Assembly: GCA_043757045.1 (NCBI GenBank)
Contig: JAYVQC010000203.1
Coordinates: 1 to 18,547, forward strand
Reading direction: 5' to 3'
From: JANNGC01 sp043757045
GTDB taxonomy: Bacteria > Verrucomicrobiota > Verrucomicrobiia > Limisphaerales > SIBH01
Length of the DNA: 18,547 nt
Within the stretch, counting starts at the first letter, position 1; each line of letters begins with the position of its first letter. Of the stretch, positions 7,568 to 15,206 are shown piece by piece. A program made the position numbers and the translations under genes. The notes under the pieces were generated by a model. The model was given only the letters and a program-made list of their open reading frames with translations, did not search any database and was not told where the DNA came from.

Positions 7568-8701
7568 TCAGCCGGCTTTTTCGAAACGCCGGTCTCCGAC
7601 CCGTCCGGCTGGCCTCACGGCTTCTTCACGCCGCCGCAATTGACCACACGCCGCGTCAATGTCCTTGCCCCGCGAACGGCGGAAGTGCGTGACGAGCCTC
7701 CGCGCCCGCAGCACTTCGGCAAACGCCTCAGCCGTTTCGTCGGAAGACGGCTCGTAGGCGATGCCGCGCAAGCTCAGGCCGGTGGGATTGTAGCGCAGCA
7801 AGTTGATGTGCATCCGGCGCGAACCAATCAACTCAGCGAGGAGTCGGGCGTGTTCCAACGAGTCATTCACCCCGGCGAGCAGACAATACTGAATCGTCAC
7901 CGGCCGACCGCGACTGGCCTGGAACCGATCCGCCGCCGCAAGGATGTCCGCGATGGGAAAGCGTTTCCCCATCGGCAACAACTTGGCGCGCGTGGCGTCA
8001 TCAGGCGCATGCAGGGAAACGGCGAGGTGGATGTTCAGTCCCGTGGCCGTGAGTGCGTCAATGCCCGGCACAATGCCGACGGTGGACACCGTGATCTGCC
8101 GCCAGCCCAGCGCGCCGAGTTTGTTGTCGGCCAGCCGATGCACCGCGGCGAGGACCGCATCGAGGTTGAGCAACGGTTCGCCCATGCCCATGAAGACGAC
8201 CGTCTGAAGTTTGCGCCCGACCGCGTGCGCCTCCCGCCGCAGAGCCAAGAACTGCTCCACGATTTCTCCCGCCGTGAGGTTGCGCTCGAACCCCGTCTTC
8301 GTCGTCGCGCAGAAATCACACCCCATCGCGCAGCCCACCTGCGACGAGACACAACCCGCCGCACGGTCGGCGCGGAAATCCGGCATCAACACTGACTCCA
8401 CCGTGCGCCCGTCGCCCAGACGCAGGAGCAGTTTGGTCGTGCCATCATTCGCCACCTGCCGCACCGCCAGCGTCGCCGAGACGGACGCAAATTCTGTGCT
8501 CAACCGTTTTGCCAATTCCTGCGGCAATCCCCGTGCGGTCGAGGTCGTGATGCCGCCACCCGCATAAAATGCCCGCAGCACCCGCGCCGCATGACTGGGC
8601 TTGTAACCCCACGTCGCGAACCGTTGCGCCAGCGTGGCGGGATCGAAGTCGGCCAGCGCGACCGACGCAGGCCGGGGAAAGGAGGAAGCAGATGCGTCCA
8701 T
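7568..8701 (-). CDS. rlmN: Dual-specificity 23S rRNA A2503 / tRNA A37 C2-methyltransferase RlmN
   Basis: Radical SAM enzyme that methylates C2 of adenine in 23S rRNA and some tRNAs in the cytoplasm. Numbered from an in-frame TTG at 8719 (383 residues), the 4Fe-4S motif is C130-x3-C134-x2-C137 in GCAMGCDFCATTKTG. Cys123 sits seven residues before the cluster, matching E. coli C118. Cys358 (IDAACGQLR) matches the methyl-carrying C355. The GMGEPLLN motif (178-185) and the LRYNPTG segment are family typical. I prefer the ATG at 8701 (residue 7), giving 377 residues; neither start has a clear ribosome binding site. The last 20 residues (RPAGRVGDRRFEKAG) are a basic extension without a domain. RlmN is preferred to Cfr because of the overall family match and full length; the two cannot be separated with certainty by eye. 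Confidence 0.93.
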   Translation of the reverse strand: MDASASSFPRPASVALADFDPATLAQRFATWGYKPSHAARVLRAFYAGGGITTSTARGLPQELAKRLSTEFASVSATLAVRQVANDGTTKLLLRLGDGRTVESVLMPDFRADRAAGCVSSQVGCAMGCDFCATTKTGFERNLTAGEIVEQFLALRREAHAVGRKLQTVVFMGMGEPLLNLDAVLAAVHRLADNKLGALGWRQITVSTVGIVPGIDALTATGLNIHLAVSLHAPDDATRAKLLPMGKRFPIADILAAADRFQASRGRPVTIQYCLLAGVNDSLEHARLLAELIGSRRMHINLLRYNPTGLSLRGIAYEPSSDETAEAFAEVLRARRLVTHFRRSRGKDIDAACGQLRRREEAVRPAGRVGDRRFEKAG

Positions 8702-8838
8702 GCTAAAGCACACAGACAACGACGGTCGGTTGGAAACGAAGAATCACGCCGCATGATGTAGCGGAGCGAGAATGTCCACGCACGACAAAAGCCAACGCGA
8801 CTTTATCATCCATCAGGGTGGCGGGCAAAATTAACCAA

Positions 8839-8868
8839 TTGAGCGAACGCAGATGCTCTGTTTAGTAT
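8839..8868 (+). promoter_or_regulatory. Possible promoter of the ParB/nuclease/methyltransferase cassette
   Basis: TTGAGC (8839-8844) and TAGTAT (8863-8868) are separated by 18 bases in a locally AT-rich stretch (aaaattaaccaatt just upstream). The -10-like box ends only six bases before the ATG at 8875, so if real the transcript would be leaderless or nearly so. This fits the absence of a Shine-Dalgarno sequence. Each box matches consensus at four of six positions; weak call. Confidence 0.3.
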
Positions 8869-8874
8869 CGAAGC

Positions 8875-10005
8875 ATGACCGCGCGAAAATCCAAAACAGT
8901 CAGCCTCGCAAAAAGTGTCACGCACGTTGCGGTGGAGCTTTTGGATTTTGATTCGCTCAATCCACGGCTGCCGAATTACATCGACAAGAGCAACGACGGC
9001 GAGGTCGTCGAGTGGATGCTAAAGGAGGCCAACGTCGTCGAACTGATGGGGTCAATTGGCGAGCAGGGATATTTTGAAGGCGAACCGCTGATTGTTGTCC
9101 CGTCGAAGGACAACGCAAAGCATTTTGAGGTCGTTGAAGGAAACCGCCGACTGACAGCGGTCAAGCTCCTGCACAATCCCGAACTAGCAACCACGCGCAA
9201 GGCCGCCGTATTGGATGCAGCCAAGGTCGCCAACAACAAGCCCGCCAAATTGCCGGTGCTCCAATTTGGCAGCCGCGATGAAGTGCTTCGCTTCCTTGCC
9301 TATCGTCACATCACTGGTATTGAACCTTGGAATCCGCTTCAAAAGGCGCGTTATCTCAAGCAACTCGCATCGTCAAAAGATTTCAAAAGACTTGGCAAAG
9401 AAGAGTTACGACGACGGCTGGCGAAGGAGATCGGTAGCAACTCAAACTACGTTGCGAAGTCACTGGCGGGGCTTGCGGTTTACGACGCTATCGAAGAGGC
9501 CCATTACTTTGATATTCCCGGTTTGAATGAAAAAACGCTTTTCCACAGCGTTCTCACAACTGCGTTGACCTACGCCTCTATTTCAAAGTTCATCGGTCTG
9601 GACGGCCCGACCGACGATGATGCCTCGCATCTCGGCACGAAGGAGTTGAAGGAACTGACGCGCTGGATTTTCGAGCAGAATTCGGAGGGGCAGACGCGCA
9701 TCGGTGAGTCACGTAACTTGCAGAAACTCGCCCGCGTGGTCACTGAGTCAAAAGCTCTGGAAAAGTTTCGCGGCGGACGCTCACTGGTGGAGGCAGACTT
9801 GCTGACGAGCGGCCCGGTCGAAGCATTTCGAAATTCACTCGGTGAAGCGAAATCGCGGCTGGAAACGGCACGGGATTGCGTTCACCTGGTTGAAAAATTC
9901 TCCAATGAGGATGCCGATCTGTTGAAGGAAATCCAAAAATTATCACGCCTGCTGTCAAATCACGTTGACGACAGCCTGATGGATTCGCCCAAGCCAAAAG
10001 ATTAG
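8875..10005 (+). CDS. ParB/Srx-fold domain protein, first gene of a putative defence cassette
   Basis: Protein of 376 residues. The N-terminal part (about 18-145) matches the ParB/sulfiredoxin-type fold: DFDSLNPRLP (24-33) is the opening strand-loop, GYFEGEPLIVV (65-75) the second conserved block, and VVEGNRRLTAVKLL (86-99) the nucleotide-binding G-x-x-R-like motif. A helical region follows (145-205, ITGIEPWNPLQKARYL onward) that could bind DNA like the ParB helix-turn-helix. The C-terminal half (230-376) is helical and charged, unrecognised. It is not a chromosome-partition ParB: there is no parA, and the motif is EGNRR rather than GERR/GHRR-type. The next gene starts 15 bases later. Likely role: CTP/ATP-using switch, DNA binder or nuclease within a restriction-like module; this is inference. 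Local GC is clearly lower than in rlmN. Confidence 0.75.
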   Translation: MTARKSKTVSLAKSVTHVAVELLDFDSLNPRLPNYIDKSNDGEVVEWMLKEANVVELMGSIGEQGYFEGEPLIVVPSKDNAKHFEVVEGNRRLTAVKLLHNPELATTRKAAVLDAAKVANNKPAKLPVLQFGSRDEVLRFLAYRHITGIEPWNPLQKARYLKQLASSKDFKRLGKEELRRRLAKEIGSNSNYVAKSLAGLAVYDAIEEAHYFDIPGLNEKTLFHSVLTTALTYASISKFIGLDGPTDDDASHLGTKELKELTRWIFEQNSEGQTRIGESRNLQKLARVVTESKALEKFRGGRSLVEADLLTSGPVEAFRNSLGEAKSRLETARDCVHLVEKFSNEDADLLKEIQKLSRLLSNHVDDSLMDSPKPKD

Positions 10006-10020
10006 AGCGGATTTTCGTCT

Positions 10021-10998
10021 ATGGCATATCAGCTTCCCAACCACCGCCTTTCGAGCATCCATCATTTCGCCGATTGGGTTGAATTGCTTTGCATCGCTGA
10101 TTTGGACGGTGAGATGGATGAGAGCCGCGTCAGACAGGAAGCGCGGCAACAAAAAGACGATTTGGGCGAAGGAAACCTCGCAGACGAAGACGGGGAACTC
10201 CAAGGCGGATCGCTGGACAAGACCGAGAAGAGCGACCGTTGGAATTCTCTCGTGGCTGGGTGGTTCGCTCACTTGCGCTTCCGTGCCCGGCAGTTCGGAG
10301 ATGCCTATCCATTTCAGATTCAGGATGGTGAGGACATCATTGTGCTCAAGGCGGATTTGGCGACCAACCAGCAGCTTTATCTCGCGTTCTTGATGTCGTC
10401 GAACTTGAGATACTTTGGAAAGCAACAATCTGATCTGACCGCCAGCTTTGAACTCATCTGCCTCGAACTTTTCAAAATGATTTCACCTCGTGCAGCCGAA
10501 GTCAGGCTGTTTGGCGCGAACAAACTCAATCAGGGGGAGTTCTCAGGAAAACTTTGGGACAAAATCCAAAAGCTCGCCACGCGGTTGCAAGAGCGTGTGC
10601 AAATCGTTGAGGAAAAGTTTGCCAAGAATGACTCCGGCGATCATGGACTCGACTTGTTTTCATACGTTCCATGCGGCGATTCCAACCCAGGGACAGTCCT
10701 GATGTTCGGGCAATGCGCTTGCACGACCGACTGGATCAACAAGCAAGACGACTCCGCAGAAGGAGCGTGGAGGAACGTGATGACTCTCATGTCTCGACCG
10801 TTGAATGTAATCTTCATCCCGTTCTGCCTGCGAGACACGGATGGAAATTGGCACAGACCTCAAGACCAACGCGGGCATGTGATGATGGATCGCCAGCGGT
10901 TGCTCTTCTTGTTGCGAGGTAGCGAGGACGCTTTGAAAAAGCTACCCGCATTCACCGCAGTCAACGAACTGCTGAAAACCAAATGCGCCCTGAACTAG
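10021..10998 (+). CDS. Unrecognised protein, possible divergent PD-(D/E)xK endonuclease
   Basis: I do not recognise this 325-residue family with certainty. The N-terminal half is polar and acidic, with a low-complexity charged stretch (30-72). A central helix has Glu144 (SFELICLELF). Then comes SGDHGLDLFSY (205-215) and, after a short turn, a strand GTVLMFGQCAC (224-234). The order Gly-x-Asp, hydrophobic strand, Gln-Cys resembles the core of Mrr-like PD-(D/E)xK nucleases (GxD ... QxK), but the usual lysine is Ala233; Lys241 in DWINKQ could replace it. A further strand/helix (LNVIFIPFCL, 261-270) follows. Position between a ParB-like gene and a DNA methyltransferase, 15 bases from one and overlapping the other, supports a nuclease/effector role. 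The function is inference; the gene itself is solid. Confidence 0.62.
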   Translation: MAYQLPNHRLSSIHHFADWVELLCIADLDGEMDESRVRQEARQQKDDLGEGNLADEDGELQGGSLDKTEKSDRWNSLVAGWFAHLRFRARQFGDAYPFQIQDGEDIIVLKADLATNQQLYLAFLMSSNLRYFGKQQSDLTASFELICLELFKMISPRAAEVRLFGANKLNQGEFSGKLWDKIQKLATRLQERVQIVEEKFAKNDSGDHGLDLFSYVPCGDSNPGTVLMFGQCACTTDWINKQDDSAEGAWRNVMTLMSRPLNVIFIPFCLRDTDGNWHRPQDQRGHVMMDRQRLLFLLRGSEDALKKLPAFTAVNELLKTKCALN

Positions 10999-11978
10999 CC
11001 ATGCCACGCAAGCTCACAGCGGTTTCACTATTTTCTGGCTGCGGTGGGTTTGACCTTGGCGCACAGGAAGCCGGCGTCAAAATCATCTGGGCGAACGACA
11101 TTGATCCATACGCGGCATCCGCGTACCGGACTCTTTTGCCCAAAGTGCCGTTCACGCTCGGGGATATTCGAAAAATTAAAGAATTCCCCGAAGCTGACGT
11201 ATTGATTGGTTGCTATCCTTGCACCGGTTTCAGCGAGGCGGCCCGGCGGCGGCCCGGAGATTTGAGCGAGCGCGACCTGCGCGCCAATCCTGGGAACTTT
11301 CTTTACCGTGAATTTCTCCGTGCGCTTCGCCAAGTGCGTCCCAAATTTCTATTCGTTGAAAATGTGAAAGGGATGCTCACCGCAGAAGACGGTTGGTTTT
11401 TCGAGAAACAGAAGCAGGGCTTCCGCCGGCACGGATACAAGGTTCAATCCAATCTGCTGCTGGCCACGAATTATGGAGTTGCCCAAGAGCGCAAGCGCGT
11501 GTTCATCGTTGGAATCCGGAATGACGTGGAAGATTTTGCATACGAATTTCCCGCTTCAACTCACGGCGCAGGGGCTAAAAAACCGTTCTCTGTCCTGCGA
11601 GATGTCATTGGCAATCTTGCCTCAAAGCATGATGACGATGCCTTCTGCACCAAAGAATTTCACGGTCACTTTCTGACTAGAAACCGCAAGCGTAGCTGGG
11701 ACGAACCAAGCTACACAATCGTGGCCCATGCCAGCCATGTGCCCCTTCATCCCGACGGCGAGCCGATGAGACGAACAGGAAAAGACAAATACATCCTCCA
11801 GGGGAAAATTAACCGCCGCCTGTCGTGGCGTGAATGCGCCGCGATCCAAGGCTTGCCAGACAGTATCAAAGTGGATGGCGGTTTGTTCGCGAAATACAGA
11901 GTCGTCGGCAACGCCGTGCCACCAGCGTTCGGTCACGCGTTGCTTAAATCAGTTTCAGCGTGGGCTAAGGCAAACTAA
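10983..11978 (+). CDS. DNA (cytosine-5-)-methyltransferase
   Basis: Transfers a methyl group from SAM to C5 of cytosine in a specific DNA site. All core motifs appear in order (331-residue numbering): I LFSGCGGFDLG (16-26), NDID (38-41), IV GCYPCTGFS (76-84) with catalytic Cys80, VI ENV (126-128), VIII QERKRVFIVG (168-177), IX RLSWRECAAIQGLPD (279-293) and X GNAVPP (309-314). The target-recognition region between VIII and IX is about 100 residues, compact. Motif IV reads PCT rather than the usual PCQ. Two starts are possible: ATG 10983, overlapping the upstream gene by 16 bases, or ATG 11001, two bases after its stop. The second gives the common MxxKLTAVSLFSG beginning and may be the true one. 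Translational coupling to the upstream gene is likely. Probably the protective enzyme of the cassette. Confidence 0.95.
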   Translation: MRPELAMPRKLTAVSLFSGCGGFDLGAQEAGVKIIWANDIDPYAASAYRTLLPKVPFTLGDIRKIKEFPEADVLIGCYPCTGFSEAARRRPGDLSERDLRANPGNFLYREFLRALRQVRPKFLFVENVKGMLTAEDGWFFEKQKQGFRRHGYKVQSNLLLATNYGVAQERKRVFIVGIRNDVEDFAYEFPASTHGAGAKKPFSVLRDVIGNLASKHDDDAFCTKEFHGHFLTRNRKRSWDEPSYTIVAHASHVPLHPDGEPMRRTGKDKYILQGKINRRLSWRECAAIQGLPDSIKVDGGLFAKYRVVGNAVPPAFGHALLKSVSAWAKAN

Positions 11979-12006
11979 AAAAGCCGCCCCGGTTTCCCGG
12001 AGCGGC
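11977..12006 (-). terminator. Intrinsic terminator for ppdK, overlapping the methyltransferase stop
   Basis: On the minus strand ccggagcggc-type arms (11997-12006 with 11983-11992, ten positions, one mismatch, four-base loop) are followed by six T residues (A-run 11977-11982 on the plus strand). The T-run uses the last bases of the methyltransferase stop codon. It lies 85 bases beyond the ppdK stop. The stem may also slow transcripts arriving from the other side. Confidence 0.7.
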
Positions 12007-12071
12007 CAGATGGGCGGTCACCACGAGGGCGACACAACCCTGCGTGCTCTTCGCCGAAGCGATGGCACAAA

Positions 12072-12087
12072 GTCCCCTTGCGGGGAC
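12072..12087 (-). other. Small perfect hairpin just after ppdK
   Basis: gtcccc (12072-12077) and ggggac (12082-12087) pair perfectly around ttgc, four bases past the ppdK stop. On the minus strand only three T residues follow, so it is a weak terminator at best, upstream of the stronger one at 11977-12006. The rest of 11979-12091 holds nothing else evident. Confidence 0.4.
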
Positions 12088-12091
12088 AAAC

Positions 12092-14839
12092 CTATTTCTT
12101 CTTCGCCTTCGGCGCGGCGGCTTTGCGCTTCTCCTCGATCGCGGCTTGCGCGGCGGCGAGGCGGGCGACGGGGACGCGGTAGGGCGAGCAGCTCACGTAG
12201 TTCAGGCCGATGCGGTGGCAGAACTTCACGGAATCGGGTTCGCCGCCGTGTTCACCGCAGATGCCGAGCTTGATGTCGGGCCGGGTCTTGCGGCCCTTCT
12301 CGATGGCGATCTGCATGAGCTGGCCCACGCCGGTCTGGTCAATCGTGGCGAAGGGATTCTTCTTCACGATTTCCAGTTCCGCGTAGCCGGGCAGGAAGCT
12401 GCCGGAGTCGTCACGCGACATGCCAAGCGCGGTCTGCGTGAGGTCGTTGGTGCCGAAGCTGAAGAACTCGGCGGTCTGCGCGATCTCGTCAGCGGTGAGC
12501 GCGCCGCGCGGGACTTCGATCATGGTGCCAACGCTGTAGGCGATCTTGGTCTTCTTCTCGGCCATGACGGCCTTGGCGGTTTCGTGAACGACCTGGACCT
12601 GGAGGTCGAGTTCCTTCTTGAAGCCGACGAGCGGGATCATGATTTCAGGCTTGGCTTTGAAGCCCTTCTTGTTCGCATCCGCAGCCGCTTCAAACACGGC
12701 GCGGGCCTGCATGGCGGTGATTTCCGGGAACTTGATGCCGAGACGGCAGCCACGGAAGCCAAGCATCGGGTTGAACTCATGCAGCTCGTGGACGCGGTGC
12801 ATGATCTTCTCGACGGGAACACCGAGCTTCCGGGCGAGATCCATCTGCGCTTCCTTCGAGTTCGGCAGGAACTCGTGCAGCGGCGGGTCGAGGAAACGGA
12901 TGGTGGCCGGGTAGCCTTTCAGCTCCTTGAAGATGCCGAAGAAGTCTTCGCGCTGATACGGGAGGAGCTTGGCGAGCGCGGTCTGACGGGCTTCGAGCGA
13001 ATCCGCGAGAATCATTTCGCGCATCGCGTCGATGCGGTCCCCCTCGAAGAACATGTGCTCGGTGCGGGTGAGGCCGATGCCGACCGCGCCGAACGCGATG
13101 GCGTTCGCCGTCTGCTCGGGGTTGTCGGCGTTGGTGCGGACGGACATGCGCGTGGCCTGCGAACACCACTTCATGAGCTGCGCGTAGTTCTTGAACTTCT
13201 CCGTGGCCTGCGCGGCTTTGTCGCCGTTGATCAGACCCGCGACGATCTCGGACGGCGCGGTCTTGATCTGGCCGCCATAGACGAGACCGGAGGTGCCGTC
13301 GATGGAGAGGAAGTCGCCTTCGCTGAAGGTTTGTCCATCCACGGTCACAGTCTTCTTGTCGTAATCCACCACCAGCGCCGCAGCGCCGCAGACGCAGACC
13401 TTACCCATCTGACGGGCGACGAGCGCCGCGTGCGAGGAGACACCGCCGCGTGCGGTGAGAATGCCTTCCGCCGCGATCATGCCGCGCAAGTCTTCGGGTG
13501 AAGTCTCGACGCGAACGAGGAGAACCTTCTCGCCCTTTTCCGCAGCGACAACAGCGCGATCCGCGTTGAAGTAAATCTTGCCCGTGGCAGCGCCAGGACC
13601 CGCCGGGAGACCGGTGGCGATGGCCTTGGCCTTCTTGACCTCGGCGAGGTCGAAGATGGGCGCGAGCAACTGTTCAAGCTGGTCAGCCGGGTTGCGCAAG
13701 ATGGCGGTTTCCCAGTCGATGAGCTTCTCCTTCACCATGTCGGCGGCGAACTTGAGCGCGGCCATCGCGGTGCGTTTGCCGTTGCGCGTCTGGAGCATGA
13801 ACAGCTTGCCTTCCTGCACCGTGAACTCGATGTCCTGCACGTCCTTGAAATGCTTCTCCAACGTCTTGCGGACTTCCATCAGCTCCGCGTAGGACTTGGG
13901 CATCTGCGCCTTGAGCTTGGACACCGGCTCCGGCGTGCGAACACCGGCGACCACGTCTTCGCCCTGCGCGTTGATGAGGAATTCACCGTAGAATTCGTTC
14001 ACGCCATTCGCGGGATTGCGGGTGAAGGCCACGCCGGAACCGGAGGTCTCGCCCGTGTTGCCGAACACCATCGCCTGCACGTTGACGGCGGTTCCCCATT
14101 CGGTGGGGATGTTGTATTTCGCGCGATACACTTTCGCGCGGTCATTCATCCAGGAGCCGAAGACGGCACCGGCCGCACCGCGAAGCTGATCCCACGGATT
14201 GTTCGGGAACGCCTTGTTCGTGCGTTCCTTCACGAGCGCCTTGAAGCGCTTCACGAGTTCCTGCTGATCGGCGGCCGTGAGATCGGAATCAATGATGTCG
14301 CGGTGATACTTGTCGTGCTTGAAACCGTGGATGACGGACTCGAACGGATCGTGGTCTTCGCCTTCGCGCTTCTGCACGCCCATGACGACGTCGCCATACA
14401 TCTGGATGAAGCGACGGTAGCAATCCCAGGCGAAACGCTCATTGCCCGTAGCCTTGGCCAGCGCGACGACGGCCTGGTCGTTCAAGCCGAGATTCAAAAT
14501 CGTGTCCATCATGCCCGGCATGGAATCGCGCGCACCGGAGCGCACGGCGACGAGCAGCGGCATCCCGGAAGTAGCGCCGAACTTCGTGCCCATGATCTTC
14601 TCCATGTTCACGACGCCCGCTTCCATCTGCGCCTGGAGGACGGCGGGATAGGTGCGCTTGTTGGCGTAGAAATAAGTGCAGACCTCGGTGGTGATGGTGA
14701 ACCCCGGAGGCACGGGCAGACCGATGCGGGTCATCTCGGCGAGGTTCGCGCCTTTGCCGCCGAGGAGCGGCTTCATGCTGCCGTCGCCGTCCGCCTTTTT
14801 GTTGCCCCAAGTGTAAACGTATTTCGTGTTCTTAGCCAT
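12092..14839 (-). CDS. ppdK: Pyruvate, phosphate dikinase
   Basis: Interconverts pyruvate + ATP + phosphate and phosphoenolpyruvate + AMP + pyrophosphate in central carbon metabolism (cytoplasm). The 915-residue length fits the family. The N-terminal ATP-grasp part begins with LLGGKGANLAEM (25-36) and includes SGARDSMPGMMDT (101-113). The swivelling phosphohistidine domain has GGVSSHAALVAR (465-476), with His470 the phosphoryl carrier (usual form GGMTSHAA). The C-terminal TIM barrel has FGTNDLTQ (795-802), GEHGGEP (862-868) and SCSPYRVP (883-890) with catalytic Cys884. The tail KRKAAAPKAKKK is a lysine/alanine-rich extension. The ATG start lacks a Shine-Dalgarno sequence but begins MAKNTKYVYTWG, as expected for the family. 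It is monocistronic and convergent with the methyltransferase cassette. Confidence 0.98.
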   Translation of the reverse strand: MAKNTKYVYTWGNKKADGDGSMKPLLGGKGANLAEMTRIGLPVPPGFTITTEVCTYFYANKRTYPAVLQAQMEAGVVNMEKIMGTKFGATSGMPLLVAVRSGARDSMPGMMDTILNLGLNDQAVVALAKATGNERFAWDCYRRFIQMYGDVVMGVQKREGEDHDPFESVIHGFKHDKYHRDIIDSDLTAADQQELVKRFKALVKERTNKAFPNNPWDQLRGAAGAVFGSWMNDRAKVYRAKYNIPTEWGTAVNVQAMVFGNTGETSGSGVAFTRNPANGVNEFYGEFLINAQGEDVVAGVRTPEPVSKLKAQMPKSYAELMEVRKTLEKHFKDVQDIEFTVQEGKLFMLQTRNGKRTAMAALKFAADMVKEKLIDWETAILRNPADQLEQLLAPIFDLAEVKKAKAIATGLPAGPGAATGKIYFNADRAVVAAEKGEKVLLVRVETSPEDLRGMIAAEGILTARGGVSSHAALVARQMGKVCVCGAAALVVDYDKKTVTVDGQTFSEGDFLSIDGTSGLVYGGQIKTAPSEIVAGLINGDKAAQATEKFKNYAQLMKWCSQATRMSVRTNADNPEQTANAIAFGAVGIGLTRTEHMFFEGDRIDAMREMILADSLEARQTALAKLLPYQREDFFGIFKELKGYPATIRFLDPPLHEFLPNSKEAQMDLARKLGVPVEKIMHRVHELHEFNPMLGFRGCRLGIKFPEITAMQARAVFEAAADANKKGFKAKPEIMIPLVGFKKELDLQVQVVHETAKAVMAEKKTKIAYSVGTMIEVPRGALTADEIAQTAEFFSFGTNDLTQTALGMSRDDSGSFLPGYAELEIVKKNPFATIDQTGVGQLMQIAIEKGRKTRPDIKLGICGEHGGEPDSVKFCHRIGLNYVSCSPYRVPVARLAAAQAAIEEKRKAAAPKAKKK

Positions 14840-14877
14840 GTGTCGTGATGCTTAGTGCGCGATCCGCAGTGAGTGAA

Positions 14878-14895
14878 ACGGGGATGATTCCCCGT
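14878..14895. promoter_or_regulatory. Perfect hairpin in the ppdK leader
   Basis: acgggga (14878-14884) and tccccgt (14889-14895) pair perfectly over 7 bp around a tgat loop, 39 bases upstream of the ppdK start codon. If the promoter candidate at 14936-14963 is used, this stem is in the 5' untranslated mRNA. It could protect or regulate the message, but no function is shown by sequence. Confidence 0.4.
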
Positions 14896-14935
14896 GAAAA
14901 TTGCCGTGTCTGCACCGCCGGAAAAGCGAGGCGTG

Positions 14936-14963
14936 ACGCTAACAAAGGAGGTCCGACCGTCAA
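14936..14963 (-). promoter_or_regulatory. Possible ppdK promoter
   Basis: On the minus strand, TTGACG (14958-14963, five of six to the -35 consensus) is followed after 16 bases by TAGCGT (14936-14941), which matches the -10 consensus at only three positions. It is about 100 bases from the start codon. Low confidence, by eye. Confidence 0.25.
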
Positions 14964-15206
14964 CGGCTGAAATGACGGCGTAGTTCTTGTAGGGGAATAA
15001 CAAAGCTGCAACAGTCGTTTATCCCACTGGACGACAACTCCTCTGAAGAATCCCGCTGACAGGCCCAGGGTTCTCGTGCGGTCGTCAGGCATGCCTTTAC
15101 GTTGATGCCTACCTCCAACGAATTTCTGAGTCTTTACGGTTTCTTCATTATGGCTGCCGTTCCTAGGGGACCAGCAGCCCACCCACAACCCAGGTAAAAA
15201 CCCGCC

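Larger units (their letters stand above)
14840..15206. other. Divergent intergenic region, ppdK and membrane-protein pair
   Basis: These 367 bases must hold the control regions of ppdK (minus) and the 15207 gene (plus). Besides the hairpin and promoter candidate listed separately, there is an isolated aaaggaggt (14944-14952) that resembles a Shine-Dalgarno site but has no start codon at usable distance. No open frame with coding character and no RNA gene or known riboswitch was recognised. Confidence 0.5.

Noticed and set aside
7568..8719. Cfr-type antibiotic-resistance methyltransferase
   Set aside because: Full-length match to RlmN with a chromosomal, high-GC setting; there is no sign of mobile context around it.
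8875..10005. Chromosome or plasmid partition ParB, hence a possible origin nearby
   Set aside because: No parA, no parS-like palindromes seen nearby, and the gene is operonic with a DNA methyltransferase.
12044..13501. Long plus-strand open frame (485 residues) opposite ppdK
   Set aside because: It is antisense to a clearly conserved enzyme, has no recognisable domain, and high GC keeps the opposite frame free of stops.
14944..14952. Perfect Shine-Dalgarno-like aaaggaggt suggesting a small gene
   Set aside because: No ATG, GTG or TTG follows at 4-12 bases, and the first ATG further on (frame M-T-A-stop) is too far and too short.
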